In this document: one piece after another, positions 37,299-47,476 of the stretch
How the letters are laid out: the number at the start of each line of letters is the position of its first letter
How positions within the stretch are numbered: the first letter of the stretch is position 1
DNA from: an uncultured Flavobacteriales bacterium
GTDB lineage: Bacteria > Bacteroidota > Bacteroidia > Flavobacteriales > BACL11
Assembly (NCBI GenBank): GCA_943788405.1
Contig: CALSQD010000001.1
Span: 248,001 to 312,000 of the forward strand
Direction: 5' to 3'
Length of the DNA stretch: 64,000 nucleotides
Translations under genes and position numbers: made by a program
The notes under the pieces: model-generated
Seen by the model: only the letters and a program-made list of their open reading frames with translations
Databases searched by the model: none
Told to the model about the DNA's origin: nothing

Positions 37299-39728
37299 TT
37301 ACCTGCTAATCACCACTCTTTGGTGCTGCTGCTCTCCATTGAGAACCACCTCAACAGAATAAATACCATTCGCAATTTTGGAAATATCCAAGCTATGATT
37401 GATAGCTCCACTAAATATTGTTAAATCTTCATAGGATAAGGTTTGCCCCATCATATTCACCAATCGTATAGATAAATCACCACTAGTTATTGATATTAAA
37501 TTAATCGTAATTTTATCATTTGCAGGATTAGGATACAATTTAAGACCATCAAAAGCACTTATTTCTTCAACAGCTGTTTGGCCTTGCATCATTGAAAAGT
37601 CAACACTATCACAAGTGGTGGAAGTGCATTGACCTCCTACAGTAATAATAGTTAAACACACATTATATACTCCATTAGTATCAAATTCATAAACCGGCAT
37701 TTGTGAAGTAGAAGAAGTATTTTGTAAATACTGTCCTGCACCATTATCTCCCATATCCCATTGCCATGATTGTATCATATTTACAGGAGTTGATAAATCA
37801 CAAAAAGTAAAAATATCGCCTGACATCCAAATTCCAGGACCACCATTTACCAACAAAGAATCTCTTTGCCAGCAGAAATTTGCTTGACAAGGTATAGTTC
37901 CTGAAGTAACTGTTACTGAATCACAATAAGTATCCGTACAAAGTACAGTACCTGCAGAATCTGTTTCCGAAACTGTTACGCACACATAATAAGTTCCAGC
38001 AGTTGAGTAAGTATGATTTATGGTAGACCCAATATTATAATCTATATTTCCATCTCCATAATCAATATCAACTTCTCCAATTCCAACCCAAGTTGTACCA
38101 GTTTGAGGGTAAGATGTATTTGTAAACATAGCTTCATTATTTCCTAAATCTTGTGCATAAAAATCTGCATAACAAGAAGAAGGTTGATTCATCAAGTAAA
38201 TACTATCACAATAAGTATCTGTGCAAATTAGAGCTTGTGTTGTAGGGTCATATTCTGATATAGTTAAACATACTTGATAGAAAGCAGATCCTGTTGATAA
38301 ATAAGTATGTGTTGGATTCTGCTGAATTGAAGTATTTCCATCACCAAAATCCCACAACCAATTAGTAGGGTTTCCTGAAGACATGTCGTAAAAAGTATAA
38401 GAATTTGGTACTTGAATAAGGGCTGGCATACTATAAAAATATGCCTGACAACTACCAGAACTTGCAATTTGAATGTTGATATAATCACAATAAGTATTAT
38501 AGCAATTATTTGTTGAGTCCATAATTGTTAAACACACATAATACCAACCTGATTGCGCATACAAATGAACAGGATTTTCGTCTGTTGAAAATGAGTTATC
38601 TCCAAAATCCCAAAAATAAGAGGTTGTATTACTTGTTCCTGAAGAAAGATTAAAAAAGAATGTACTATCAGAAACAGCAACTTGAGTGCTATAAAAATCA
38701 GCATAACAATTTGGCGGAGGATTGATACCAATGGTATCTGCCCACACGCTATCACAATAAGTATCCTGACAAATAAGAGTTCCGTTTGCATCTATCTCCT
38801 CAATTGTTAAACAAGCCAAATAAGTTCCTGGAATAGCATAAGTATGCACAGGATATTGTCCTGTTCCTGTTGTTCCATCACCAAAATCCCAAATCCAATT
38901 ATTTGCATTTCCTGATGACATATCAGTAAACTGCATAACCACTGGTACTGCATTAGGGTTAAAGCCAATATTCATAGCATTAAAATAAGCTTGGCAAGAT
39001 GTACTTGTACTTCCACAAGGACCATAAGTATAAGAGGTAACTCCTGCATAATTTTCAGCAACACAAGGATTAGGATAAGTAATACTATCACAGCCACAAA
39101 CTGGGTTATATATTTGCTGACACATTACTGTTGTATCAATTAGATTAGGATCAATACAATTAGTCGGATTAACTAAACTTGTATCACAAATAGTGGTATC
39201 GCAACCATTCATATCTGTAATAGTTACACACCAATTTGCATAAAATGACGACCAGTTTCCAGTCATTCCATTACTCCATACATAGGTTACTCCAGTTGGA
39301 GGCATAGTCATTACTGCTGCTGTCAATCCATTAGGGCTAGAAGAAACATAAGCCCCTGACAAAGTACAAGGAGTAGTTGTGCTAGAAGCACAAATCGTGA
39401 AATTAGAATTAATTATTTGAGTATTCAAACTAAACGAATATGTATTTAAAATCATGTTCTGATTACAATCCTCAGTAGCAACAAATAAAATTCCTTGATT
39501 AGAAAGTGTTGTTAATGTGCCAAAATAATCACCATTTACATCTGTAATAGCTATGGCCATATTCATACTTATTGTATCATCTGACAAATAAACATCTTGG
39601 TTTGCAATAGGATTTCCGTTTAAATCAGAAACATTTCCTTGCACATAAATTACTGTTTGTGCACTCATGCTTCTTGCAAAAATCATGTGTACTGCAACCA
39701 ATAAAAAGATTACATTTTTCATTTTCAT
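37299..39728 (-). CDS. Secreted Kazal/PKD-domain protein with T9SS type A domain
   Basis: 809-residue surface or secreted protein. In order: signal peptide (1-23), a regulatory-like beta domain (VQGNVSDLNGNP, about 28-110), a cysteine-rich region, a Kazal-type protease-inhibitor module (about 203-238; NPVCGCDSITYPNPC, GPC), five PKD-like domains (WDFGDG about 280-285, WDFGDN, WDFGDG, DYGDGN, WDMGDN) separated by a recurring DTYCDS segment, and a type A T9SS sorting domain (about 730-809; LYPNPANDKITI). Probably an adhesin or protease-inhibiting surface protein (inference). Confidence 0.88.
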   Translation of the reverse strand: MKMKNVIFLLVAVHMIFARSMSAQTVIYVQGNVSDLNGNPIANQDVYLSDDTISMNMAIAITDVNGDYFGTLTTLSNQGILFVATEDCNQNMILNTYSFSLNTQIINSNFTICASSTTTPCTLSGAYVSSSPNGLTAAVMTMPPTGVTYVWSNGMTGNWSSFYANWCVTITDMNGCDTTICDTSLVNPTNCIDPNLIDTTVMCQQIYNPVCGCDSITYPNPCVAENYAGVTSYTYGPCGSTSTSCQAYFNAMNIGFNPNAVPVVMQFTDMSSGNANNWIWDFGDGTTGTGQYPVHTYAIPGTYLACLTIEEIDANGTLICQDTYCDSVWADTIGINPPPNCYADFYSTQVAVSDSTFFFNLSSGTSNTTSYFWDFGDNSFSTDENPVHLYAQSGWYYVCLTIMDSTNNCYNTYCDYINIQIASSGSCQAYFYSMPALIQVPNSYTFYDMSSGNPTNWLWDFGDGNTSIQQNPTHTYLSTGSAFYQVCLTISEYDPTTQALICTDTYCDSIYLMNQPSSCYADFYAQDLGNNEAMFTNTSYPQTGTTWVGIGEVDIDYGDGNIDYNIGSTINHTYSTAGTYYVCVTVSETDSAGTVLCTDTYCDSVTVTSGTIPCQANFCWQRDSLLVNGGPGIWMSGDIFTFCDLSTPVNMIQSWQWDMGDNGAGQYLQNTSSTSQMPVYEFDTNGVYNVCLTIITVGGQCTSTTCDSVDFSMMQGQTAVEEISAFDGLKLYPNPANDKITINLISITSGDLSIRLVNMMGQTLSYEDLTIFSGAINHSLDISKIANGIYSVEVVLNGEQQHQRVVISR

Positions 39729-39767
39729 TTTATTAACGCCAATATTAGTTCGACTTGGACTTTTGTC

Positions 39768-40454
39768 TTATTTAATAATTACTTTCTTTATTTGTGTACT
39801 TTCTCCAATTTTAATCTCTACAAAATAGATGCCACTCTCTAATTCATTTTTATGAATTGCAATAAAATTATCTTGAATATTTTCGGCATATCGTACCACA
39901 TTCCCTAAAATGTCAATCATCTTAAATATAGTGATAGGTTGCTGAGTTTTTATAGTTGCTTTATCAGTAATCGGGTTAGGGAAAATATTAAACCCTTCAC
40001 TTTGTTTTTGTGCTACTGAACTCAAAGTACTTACATTTATATTTCCTATAAACTCATCAGATGTAAAAGGGTAAGGCGAATAAAAATTAGGCCAAATAAC
40101 TACTATATTATCTCCTTGACTATACCTAGCAGAACTTACATTATCCCAAACAACAATAAATATGGAATCATTAGGAGATAAAGTAGAGTCAACATCTGCA
40201 AACAGTCCTAAACTACTTGTAGAATAAGTAGAGTTTGCTGCTGAATCTTCAACAGCAATAATCATCTCAATTGAAGAGTTTAAGGGAATATTACCCCTAT
40301 TTACCATCCAGAAAGAGAAGGAGATAAAATCCCCTTCATTTACATTAGAAGGATAAACCACCCCAGTTGACCCAAATGATAAATGCACATTGGAAACTTG
40401 CCCCTTAATAGTAAAGGCGGCTAAAACAAATAATATAAGTAAGTATTTTTTCAT
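39768..40454 (-). CDS. Secreted T9SS type A sorting-domain protein
   Basis: 228 residues from the ATG at 40454 (MKKYLLILF): signal peptide, a beta-rich domain beginning VHLSFGSTGVVYPSNVNEGD and a T9SS type A domain (FNIFPNPITDKATIKT, ILGNVV, ESGIYFVEIKIGES). Paralogous to the gene at 34994-35680. The frame is open to 40478, but the signal peptide sets the start. 39 bases separate it from the PKD-domain gene downstream, so both may share a transcript. Confidence 0.83.
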   Translation of the reverse strand: MKKYLLILFVLAAFTIKGQVSNVHLSFGSTGVVYPSNVNEGDFISFSFWMVNRGNIPLNSSIEMIIAVEDSAANSTYSTSSLGLFADVDSTLSPNDSIFIVVWDNVSSARYSQGDNIVVIWPNFYSPYPFTSDEFIGNINVSTLSSVAQKQSEGFNIFPNPITDKATIKTQQPITIFKMIDILGNVVRYAENIQDNFIAIHKNELESGIYFVEIKIGESTQIKKVIIK

Positions 40455-40606
40455 GCTATTTATTGCTAAATCTTGCACAAAGATGAGGCGGAAAAACGAG
40501 ATAAAAAAATCAAAAAAATCAATTTCTTATGTTCCCATAAATAAAAAATAAACAACAATACTAGTTATATACAGAATAAAAAGTAATATAATTCTTATGA
40601 GTTCAG

Positions 40607-41659
40607 CTATTTTTTCATTGCATCCCAACCCTGTGCAGTTAGTGGGTGTGAGCTACCATCATTCGCAATAAAATTATTCCCTTCACTAGCATCAGTAACA
40701 TAACCTACAATAGTAAAATCAGCATCTTTTTTTAATTTATCATAATGGGCTTGACTTACGGTAAATAGTAATTCATAATCCTCCCCACCACTTAAGGCGC
40801 AAAAAATAGGATTCATATTAAACTCATTTGCCAAATTCATAGCCGTATAATCAACAGGTATTTTATCCTCATGAATTGTAATTCCCACATTTGAAGATTT
40901 TGCTAAATGCAATACTTCAGAAGAAAGTCCATCAGAAATATCTATCATTGAAGTAGGAACAATATCTAATTCTTTCAAAATATCAATATACTTAGTTCCT
41001 GCTTCTGGCTTTAACTGTCTTCTTAACACATAATCATTCCCTGTTAAGTCTGGTTGCATTGTAGGGTTCTCTTTGAACATTTCTTTTTCTCTATTCAAAA
41101 GTTGTAATCCTAAATAAGCAGCCCCCAAATCCCCAGTACAAACAACTAAATCATTAACCTTTGCTCCAGTTCTATATACAATATTTTCTTTTTCTACTTC
41201 TCCTAAAACTGTAAGGCTTATCATTAAACCAGAAGTTGAGGAAGTAGTATCTCCACCTACCAAATCCACTCCATAATGTTCGCAAGCTAATTTTATTCCT
41301 TCATACAATTCATCTAAGGCTTCAACAGTAAAACGATTACTCATAGCCAAACCAACTGTAATTTGTTTTGCATCACCATTCATTGCACAAATATCAGACA
41401 CATTAACTGCAACTGATTTATACCCTAAATGCTTTAAAGGCATATAGGCCAAGTCAAAATGCACCCCTTCTACTAATAAGTCAGTACTTACTAATTGATA
41501 TTTATCTCCCATATCAATTACAGCTGCATCATCACCAATTCCTTTAATAGAACTCGCATTTTTAATTTCAATATTCTTAGTAAGATGATCAATCAAACCA
41601 AACTCTCCTAATTTTGAAATTGGAGTAGTATTTATCCCTTTATCTTCAAGTAAACTCAT
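40607..41659 (-). CDS. thiL: Thiamine-phosphate kinase
   Basis: ThiL phosphorylates thiamine phosphate to thiamine pyrophosphate. About 350 residues with GIGDDAAVIDMG, VEGVHFDLAYMPLKHLGYKSVAVNVSD, GDTTSS, VCTGDLGAAYLGLQ, MIDISDGLSSEV and SGGEDYELLFT. The frame is open to 41677, but a minus-strand TATATTTG box (41665-41672) lies inside that extension, so I use MSLLEDKG at 41659, giving a nearly leaderless mRNA. Confidence 0.93.
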   Translation of the reverse strand: MSLLEDKGINTTPISKLGEFGLIDHLTKNIEIKNASSIKGIGDDAAVIDMGDKYQLVSTDLLVEGVHFDLAYMPLKHLGYKSVAVNVSDICAMNGDAKQITVGLAMSNRFTVEALDELYEGIKLACEHYGVDLVGGDTTSSTSGLMISLTVLGEVEKENIVYRTGAKVNDLVVCTGDLGAAYLGLQLLNREKEMFKENPTMQPDLTGNDYVLRRQLKPEAGTKYIDILKELDIVPTSMIDISDGLSSEVLHLAKSSNVGITIHEDKIPVDYTAMNLANEFNMNPIFCALSGGEDYELLFTVSQAHYDKLKKDADFTIVGYVTDASEGNNFIANDGSSHPLTAQGWDAMKK

Positions 41660-41664
41660 GGCGG

Positions 41665-41672
41665 CAAATATA
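41665..41672 (-). promoter_or_regulatory. -7 box for thiL
   Basis: Minus-strand TATATTTG ending 5 bases before the thiL ATG at 41659. It pairs head to head with the suf box at 41697. Confidence 0.45.
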
Positions 41673-41696
41673 CACAATTATCTGCTTTAAAATTCG

Positions 41697-41704
41697 TATA
41701 TTTG
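41697..41704 (+). promoter_or_regulatory. -7 box for the suf operon
   Basis: TATATTTG, 28 bases before the sufA ATG. No obvious IscR- or Fur-like palindrome nearby. Confidence 0.5.
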
Positions 41705-41732
41705 CCGTCCTAATTAGAACGATTCTAAATAA

Positions 41733-42056
41733 ATGATAAATATAAGCGATTCAGCAAGAGATAGATTACTACACTTACTAGATAAGGATGAGAAAGGAAA
41801 GTCCTTTGTTAGGGTTGGTGTTGAAAGCGGAGGTTGTTCCGGTTTAAGCTATAAATTAGACTTTGATTCTGAGAAAAATGAAGAGGATGAGCTAATTGAA
41901 GACAATGACATTAAACTTTTAGTGAGCAAAAAAAGTTTTTTATACTTAGTTGGAACTACTTTAGAGTTTTCTGACGGACTAAATGGGAAAGGGTTTGTAT
42001 TCAACAACCCAAACGCAAGCAGAACATGTGGTTGTGGTGAAAGTTTTTCTCTATAA
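41733..42056 (+). CDS. sufA: A-type iron-sulfur carrier SufA
   Basis: 107-residue A-type Fe-S carrier/scaffold. The three ligand cysteines are conserved: Cys35 (GGCSGLSY), Cys99 and Cys101 (RTCGCGESFSL). It is first in the SUF operon, 12 bases ahead of sufB. Confidence 0.93.
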   Translation: MINISDSARDRLLHLLDKDEKGKSFVRVGVESGGCSGLSYKLDFDSEKNEEDELIEDNDIKLLVSKKSFLYLVGTTLEFSDGLNGKGFVFNNPNASRTCGCGESFSL

Positions 42057-42068
42057 TAATTTACAAAA

Positions 42069-43526
42069 ATGAGTGAGCAAAAAAGACAGTCGGAAGACGA
42101 GTTATTAGAAAAGGTAACTTCAACCGAATATAAGTACGGATTTACAACCGATATTGAATCGGATACAATTCCAAAAGGATTATCAGAAGATGTGGTGCGT
42201 ATTATTTCTGCAAAGAAAAATGAACCACAATGGATGTTAGATTACCGATTAAAAGCATATAAAGCTTGGTTGGAAATGGAAGAGCCAGATTGGGCAAATG
42301 TATCCTATGAAAAACCAAACTATCAGGATGTAATTTATTATTCAGCACCTAAACAAAAACCTGTTTTGGATAGTTTAGATGATTTAGATCCTGAAATGAA
42401 AAAGACTTTTGATAAGTTAGGTATTTCTCTGGATGAACAAAAGAAATTGGCAAATGTTGCAGTAGATATTGTAATGGATTCTGTTTCAGTAGCAACTTCC
42501 TTTAAAGAAACTTTAGCTGAAAAAGGAATTATTTTCTGTTCTATTTCTGATGCCATTCAAGACCATCCTGAACTAGTAAAAAAATACTTAGGAACTGTTG
42601 TTCCTGCTAGAGATAATTTCTTTTCTGCACTTAATTCTGCAGTATTTTCTGATGGTTCATTTTGCTATATTCCGAAAGGAGTAAAATGCCCAATGGAACT
42701 TTCTACTTACTTCAGAATAAATGAAGCAGGGACAGGGCAATTTGAAAGAACATTATTAATTGCAGATGAAGGTTCTCAAGTAAGTTATCTGGAAGGATGT
42801 ACTGCTCCAATGCGTGATGAAAATCAATTGCATGCTGCAGTAGTAGAACTAATTGCTATGGATGATGCAGATATTAAATATTCTACCGTACAAAACTGGT
42901 ACCCAGGAAATGCAGAGGGTGTTGGTGGGGTTTTCAACTTTGTAACTAAAAGAGGAATTTGCTATAAAAATGCTAAAATCTCTTGGACACAAGTAGAAAC
43001 AGGTTCAGCAGTAACTTGGAAATATCCTTCTTGTATTTTAAAGGGAGATAATGCAATTGGAGAGTTTTTCTCGGTAGCAGTTACCAATAACCGACAACAA
43101 GCCGATACAGGTACAAAAATGATTCACTTAGGTAAAAACACTAAGAGTACGATTATTGCAAAAGGAATATCAGCAGGAAAAAGTGATGGAAATTACAGAG
43201 GGCTAGTTAAAATCTCAAAAGGAGCTACTAACTCGCGTAACTTCTCACAATGTGATTCCTTATTAATGGGTGATAAATGTGGATCGCACACTTTCCCATA
43301 TATTGAAGTAAAAAACAATTCTTCAAAAGTAGAACATGAGGCAACTACCTCAAAAATTGGAGAAGACCAAATATTTTATTGTAACCAAAGAGGTATTGGA
43401 ACAGAAGCAGCAATTGCATTAATCGTAAACGGTTATTGCAAGGATGTATTGAACCAACTGCCAATGGAGTTTGCAGTAGAAGCACAAAAACTATTAGAAA
43501 TCAGCCTTGAAGGCTCAGTAGGATAA
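42069..43526 (+). CDS. sufB: Fe-S cluster assembly protein SufB
   Basis: 485-residue SufB, scaffold subunit of the SufBCD complex. Family blocks [48 protein letters not shown], the [11 protein letters not shown] region and C-terminal [21 protein letters not shown] are visible. Builds the nascent Fe-S cluster in the cytosol with SufC and SufD. 16 bases to sufC. Confidence 0.97.
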   Translation: MSEQKRQSEDELLEKVTSTEYKYGFTTDIESDTIPKGLSEDVVRIISAKKNEPQWMLDYRLKAYKAWLEMEEPDWANVSYEKPNYQDVIYYSAPKQKPVLDSLDDLDPEMKKTFDKLGISLDEQKKLANVAVDIVMDSVSVATSFKETLAEKGIIFCSISDAIQDHPELVKKYLGTVVPARDNFFSALNSAVFSDGSFCYIPKGVKCPMELSTYFRINEAGTGQFERTLLIADEGSQVSYLEGCTAPMRDENQLHAAVVELIAMDDADIKYSTVQNWYPGNAEGVGGVFNFVTKRGICYKNAKISWTQVETGSAVTWKYPSCILKGDNAIGEFFSVAVTNNRQQADTGTKMIHLGKNTKSTIIAKGISAGKSDGNYRGLVKISKGATNSRNFSQCDSLLMGDKCGSHTFPYIEVKNNSSKVEHEATTSKIGEDQIFYCNQRGIGTEAAIALIVNGYCKDVLNQLPMEFAVEAQKLLEISLEGSVG

Positions 43527-43542
43527 AAAACGAAAACAAAAT

Positions 43543-44304
43543 ATGTTAAAGATAAACGACTTAAAAGCAGGAATTGAGGAAAATCAAATCCTAAAAGGAA
43601 TAAACTTAGAAGTAAAAGCAGGTGAGGTACACGCTATTATGGGACCTAACGGTTCTGGGAAAAGTACGCTATCAGCTGTAATTGCTGGGAATGAAGATTA
43701 TGAAGTGGAAGGTGGGAGTATCACTTTTAATGGAGAGGATTTATTAGAATTAGATCCAGAGGAAAGAGCACATAATGGTGTATTTCTTTCTTTCCAATAT
43801 CCTGTTGAAATCCCTGGAATTTCAGTTTCTAACTTTATAAAAACTTCCATTTCTGAAAAAAGGAAAGCACAAGGTTTAGAACCTTTACCTACAAAGGATT
43901 TATTAAAAATGATGCGTGAGAAAATGGAGCTTTTAAGCATAAAGCAAGGTTACTTATCGCGTAACATGAATGAAGGATTTTCAGGAGGAGAAAAGAAAAG
44001 AAATGAGATTTTCCAAATGGCAATGCTAGAACCTAGATTAGCTATTTTGGATGAAACTGATTCAGGTTTAGATATTGATGCACTTAGAATTGTTGCCAAT
44101 GGAGTAAACAAACTAAAAAGTGCAGATAATGCTACTGTCGTTATTACGCATTACCAAAGGTTATTGGACTATATTGTTCCTGACTTTGTGCATGTATTAT
44201 ACAATGGTAGAATCATCAAGTCTGGTGGAGCAGAACTAGCACATGAGTTAGAAGAAAAAGGATATGATTGGGTAACTAAAGAAGCGGATAAACAGTGGGC
44301 TTAA
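43543..44304 (+). CDS. sufC: Fe-S cluster assembly ATPase SufC
   Basis: 253-residue ABC-type ATPase. Walker A GPNGSGKST, signature FSGGEKKRNEI, Walker B LAILDETDSGLD and the H-loop THYQRLLDYI are visible. It energises the SufBCD scaffold. Its 3' end overlaps sufD by 10 bases. Confidence 0.97.
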   Translation: MLKINDLKAGIEENQILKGINLEVKAGEVHAIMGPNGSGKSTLSAVIAGNEDYEVEGGSITFNGEDLLELDPEERAHNGVFLSFQYPVEIPGISVSNFIKTSISEKRKAQGLEPLPTKDLLKMMREKMELLSIKQGYLSRNMNEGFSGGEKKRNEIFQMAMLEPRLAILDETDSGLDIDALRIVANGVNKLKSADNATVVITHYQRLLDYIVPDFVHVLYNGRIIKSGGAELAHELEEKGYDWVTKEADKQWA

Positions 44305-45515
44305 TTGAAAATTTAAAATCGTATTCAGAAAAGGTACAGACTTCTGAAAAAAAGAAAGAACTTTTAACTTCTTTCCTAGTAAAAGGATTTCCTACAACCA
44401 AAGATGAAGAGTGGAAATATACTTCCTTAAAAAAGGTAGTTGCTAAAGAATATACTATTGAAAATACAGGAGAGCTTATTGATTCTTCTACAATAGAAAA
44501 GTATTCTTTAGGGTTTGAAAATAAAATAGTCTTTTCTGATGGGAAACTAATCAGCAGCCCAAATATTGAAGGAATAAGCATTAGTGGTTTCTCTGATTTT
44601 GAAGACAGCACAACTGGTAGTGTTTTACAACTGAATAAAGCCCTTGCTAACAATGGTTTTACTATTTCAGTTGATAAAAATACTGTACTAGAAAATCCTA
44701 TTGAAATTTTGTTTTTCTCAACTGCAGCAAATAATTTTTCTCAATATAGAAACCAAATTTCTGTTGGAGATAATGCTGAGGTAAAGTTTGTAGAGAGAAT
44801 ACAAAATACAAATGATTCTACTTCAATGGTAAATCATTTTACTCAAATAAATTGTGCTAAAAACACAAAAGTAGAGTACAATAAAATACAAAATAATACA
44901 GCCGATTCTAGGTTGATTGATACCGTAAGTGTATATCAAGAACAAGATTCTACTTGTGATATTAATACACTTGTTTTTGGAGGTTCTTTTATCAGAAACA
45001 ATCTGAATTTTGAGCAAAACGGTTCTAATTGCGAAAGTAATATGAATGGTGTTTCAATCTTGGATGACAATCAACTGGCGGACAACCACACTTTTGTGGA
45101 TCATAAAAGTGCACATTGTAGGTCAAATGAAATGTACAAAGGCGTTTACTTAGGAAAGTCCAAAGGAGTATTTAATGGTAAAATTATGGTTCGCCCTGAC
45201 GCACAAAAAATTGATGCTTTCCAATCAAACAACAACCTTTTACTAAGTGATGATTCTAGTATTGACAGTAAGCCTCAATTAGAGATTTATGCTGATGATG
45301 TAAAGTGTAGTCATGGCTGTACTATTGGGCAGTTGGATGATGATGAATTGTTTTATATGAGAAGTAGAGGTATCGGTATTGAGGAAGCTAAAGCAGTATT
45401 AACCTATGCATTCGCTTCTGAAGCAATTGAAAACATATCAGTAGAACCAGTAAAATTATTAGCTCAAAACCTATTGGCTCAAAAACTAAATGTTGATTTA
45501 GATTTTTCATTATAA
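44295..45515 (+). CDS. sufD: Fe-S cluster assembly protein SufD
   Basis: 406-residue SufD partner of SufB and SufC, with DEEWKYTSLKK near the N terminus and the HGCTIGQLDDDELFYMRSRGI block typical of the family. It starts with GTG at 44295, inside the sufC 3' end, a coupled arrangement. No ATG is available until well inside conserved sequence. Its stop shares one base with the sufS start (TAATG). Confidence 0.95.
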   Translation: MGLIENLKSYSEKVQTSEKKKELLTSFLVKGFPTTKDEEWKYTSLKKVVAKEYTIENTGELIDSSTIEKYSLGFENKIVFSDGKLISSPNIEGISISGFSDFEDSTTGSVLQLNKALANNGFTISVDKNTVLENPIEILFFSTAANNFSQYRNQISVGDNAEVKFVERIQNTNDSTSMVNHFTQINCAKNTKVEYNKIQNNTADSRLIDTVSVYQEQDSTCDINTLVFGGSFIRNNLNFEQNGSNCESNMNGVSILDDNQLADNHTFVDHKSAHCRSNEMYKGVYLGKSKGVFNGKIMVRPDAQKIDAFQSNNNLLLSDDSSIDSKPQLEIYADDVKCSHGCTIGQLDDDELFYMRSRGIGIEEAKAVLTYAFASEAIENISVEPVKLLAQNLLAQKLNVDLDFSL

Positions 45516-46729
45516 TGTTAAACATTTCTGAAATACGCAAGCAATTCCCTATCCTTAGCCGAAAGGTAAATAAAACGGATTTAGTGTATTTTGATAATGG
45601 TGCAACAACACAAAAACCACAAACGGTAATTGATGCTGTAAATAATTATTATAAAGATGAAAACTCAAATGTACACAGGGGAGTTCATTTTTTGAGTGGA
45701 TTAGCAACTGATAAATTTGAAGAAACAAGAGATGCAATTCAACAATTTATTGGGGCAAAACATAAGCATGAAATCATCTTTACGAAAGGAACAACTGACG
45801 CTATTAATTTAGTAGCAAATGGATTTCGTTCCCTTTTAAATAAAGGAGATGAGGTAATTATATCGGAATTAGAACACCACTCCAATATTGTGCCTTGGCA
45901 AATGTGTTGTGACTTTACTGGAGCAACTTTAAAAGTTATTCCACTTTTGGATGATGGAAGTTTAGATATGATAACTTTCAAAAAGCTACTTTCAGAAAAT
46001 ACAAAATTAGTTTCAGTAGCCCATGTTTCTAATGCTTTGGGAACTATAAATCCTATTGAAGAAATTATTAGTAATGCACATAAAGTTGGCGCAAAGGTGA
46101 TGATTGATGGAGCGCAAGCAGCATCTCATATTCCATTAGATATGCAAAAACTTGGTGCTGATTTATATTGCTTTTCAGCACATAAAATGTACGGACCAAC
46201 AGGAGTTGGTGTGTTGTACGGAACAGATAAAATGTTAAACGCATTGCCACCATATCAAGGGGGTGGAGAAATGATAAAGGAAGTAAGTTTTGAAAAAACT
46301 ACTTACGCTTGCTTACCACATAAATTTGAGGCAGGAACACCAAATATTGCGGGAGTAATTGCATTTAAAAATGCAATTGAATTTATCACAGGGTTAGGAG
46401 TAGAAAACATTGCTAAATATGAAGATGAATTATTGCAATACGCTACAGCTGAAATCCTAAAAATTGAAGGTGTAAAAATTTACGGTACTGCAAAGCACAA
46501 GTCAGGAATTATTTCTTTTAATATTGAAGGATTACATCCTTATGACATTGGTATGATAGTAGATAAAATGGGAGTAGCTATCCGAACAGGACACCATTGT
46601 ACCCAACCTATAATGAACAAATTTAATGTTCCAGGTACAGCAAGAATTTCTGTTGCAGTATACAATACAAAGGAAGAAATAGATGTTTGTATAAATGCCA
46701 TTAATAAGGCAAAAATGATGTTATCATAA
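45515..46729 (+). CDS. sufS: Cysteine desulfurase SufS
   Basis: 404-residue type II cysteine desulfurase that releases sulfur from cysteine for cluster assembly. The PLP lysine is in FSAHKMYGPTGVGVLYG and the catalytic cysteine in RTGHHCTQP. HHSNIVPWQ and DGAQAASHIPLD are also seen. It shares one base with sufE. Confidence 0.97.
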   Translation: MLNISEIRKQFPILSRKVNKTDLVYFDNGATTQKPQTVIDAVNNYYKDENSNVHRGVHFLSGLATDKFEETRDAIQQFIGAKHKHEIIFTKGTTDAINLVANGFRSLLNKGDEVIISELEHHSNIVPWQMCCDFTGATLKVIPLLDDGSLDMITFKKLLSENTKLVSVAHVSNALGTINPIEEIISNAHKVGAKVMIDGAQAASHIPLDMQKLGADLYCFSAHKMYGPTGVGVLYGTDKMLNALPPYQGGGEMIKEVSFEKTTYACLPHKFEAGTPNIAGVIAFKNAIEFITGLGVENIAKYEDELLQYATAEILKIEGVKIYGTAKHKSGIISFNIEGLHPYDIGMIVDKMGVAIRTGHHCTQPIMNKFNVPGTARISVAVYNTKEEIDVCINAINKAKMMLS

Positions 46730-47145
46730 TGGAAACAATACAAGATATACAAGGAGAGATTATTGAAGATTTCGGCATGTTTGACGATTGGATGCAGAAG
46801 TACGAATACCTAATTGATTTAGGAAAAGAACTCGCTCCAATTGATAAAAAACACAAAACAGAGGACAACTTAATAAAAGGATGTCAAAGTAGAGTTTGGT
46901 TGCATGCAGAACATATTGATGGAAAAATAATTTATACTGCTGATAGTGATGCGATAATGACAAAAGGAATTATTGCTATTCTTATTAGTGTACTTTCTGG
47001 GCAAACGCCCGCTTCTATAACTGATGCAAAACTTGATTTTATAAATGAAATAGGATTAAAAGAACAACTTTCTCCTACTCGTGCAAACGGATTAGTATCC
47101 ATGATAAAACAAATGAAAATTTACGCTTTAGCTTATAACAATTAA
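46729..47145 (+). CDS. sufE: Sulfur acceptor protein SufE
   Basis: 138-residue SufE. Cys52 in KGCQSRVWL accepts the persulfide from SufS. GIIAILISVLSGQTP is the other family motif. The start overlaps sufS by one base, giving 1:1 coupling of the desulfurase pair. Confidence 0.95.
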   Translation: METIQDIQGEIIEDFGMFDDWMQKYEYLIDLGKELAPIDKKHKTEDNLIKGCQSRVWLHAEHIDGKIIYTADSDAIMTKGIIAILISVLSGQTPASITDAKLDFINEIGLKEQLSPTRANGLVSMIKQMKIYALAYNN

Positions 47146-47150
47146 CAACA

Positions 47151-47474
47151 ATGAAAACAGAACAAGAATTACAAAAAATAGGAGAAGAAGTTGTTGAAGT
47201 AATCTGTGAAATTTATGACCCAGAAATACCTGTAAACATTTATGCTTTAGGGCTAATTTATGATGTGCAAGTAAGTGAGGATTGTGATGTAAACATCACT
47301 ATGACTTTAACATCTCCAAATTGCCCAGTTGCAGAAACATTGCCTGTTGAAATTGAGGAAAAAGTAAAAGTAATTCCTGCAGTAAATAAAGTAAAAGTTG
47401 AAATCACTTTTGAGCCTACTTGGACAAAAGAAATGATGAGTGAAGAAGCAAAACTAGAAATAGGAATGTTATAA
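47151..47474 (+). CDS. DUF59/MIP18-type Fe-S maturation protein (SufT-like)
   Basis: 107-residue DUF59 protein. The motif EIYDPEIPVNIYALGLIYDV and the single active Cys in TLTSPNCPVAETLP are the family signature. DUF59/SufT proteins help deliver Fe-S clusters to target proteins. It sits after sufE in most Bacteroidota SUF operons, as here. Confidence 0.93.
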   Translation: MKTEQELQKIGEEVVEVICEIYDPEIPVNIYALGLIYDVQVSEDCDVNITMTLTSPNCPVAETLPVEIEEKVKVIPAVNKVKVEITFEPTWTKEMMSEEAKLEIGML

Positions 47475-47476
47475 TA

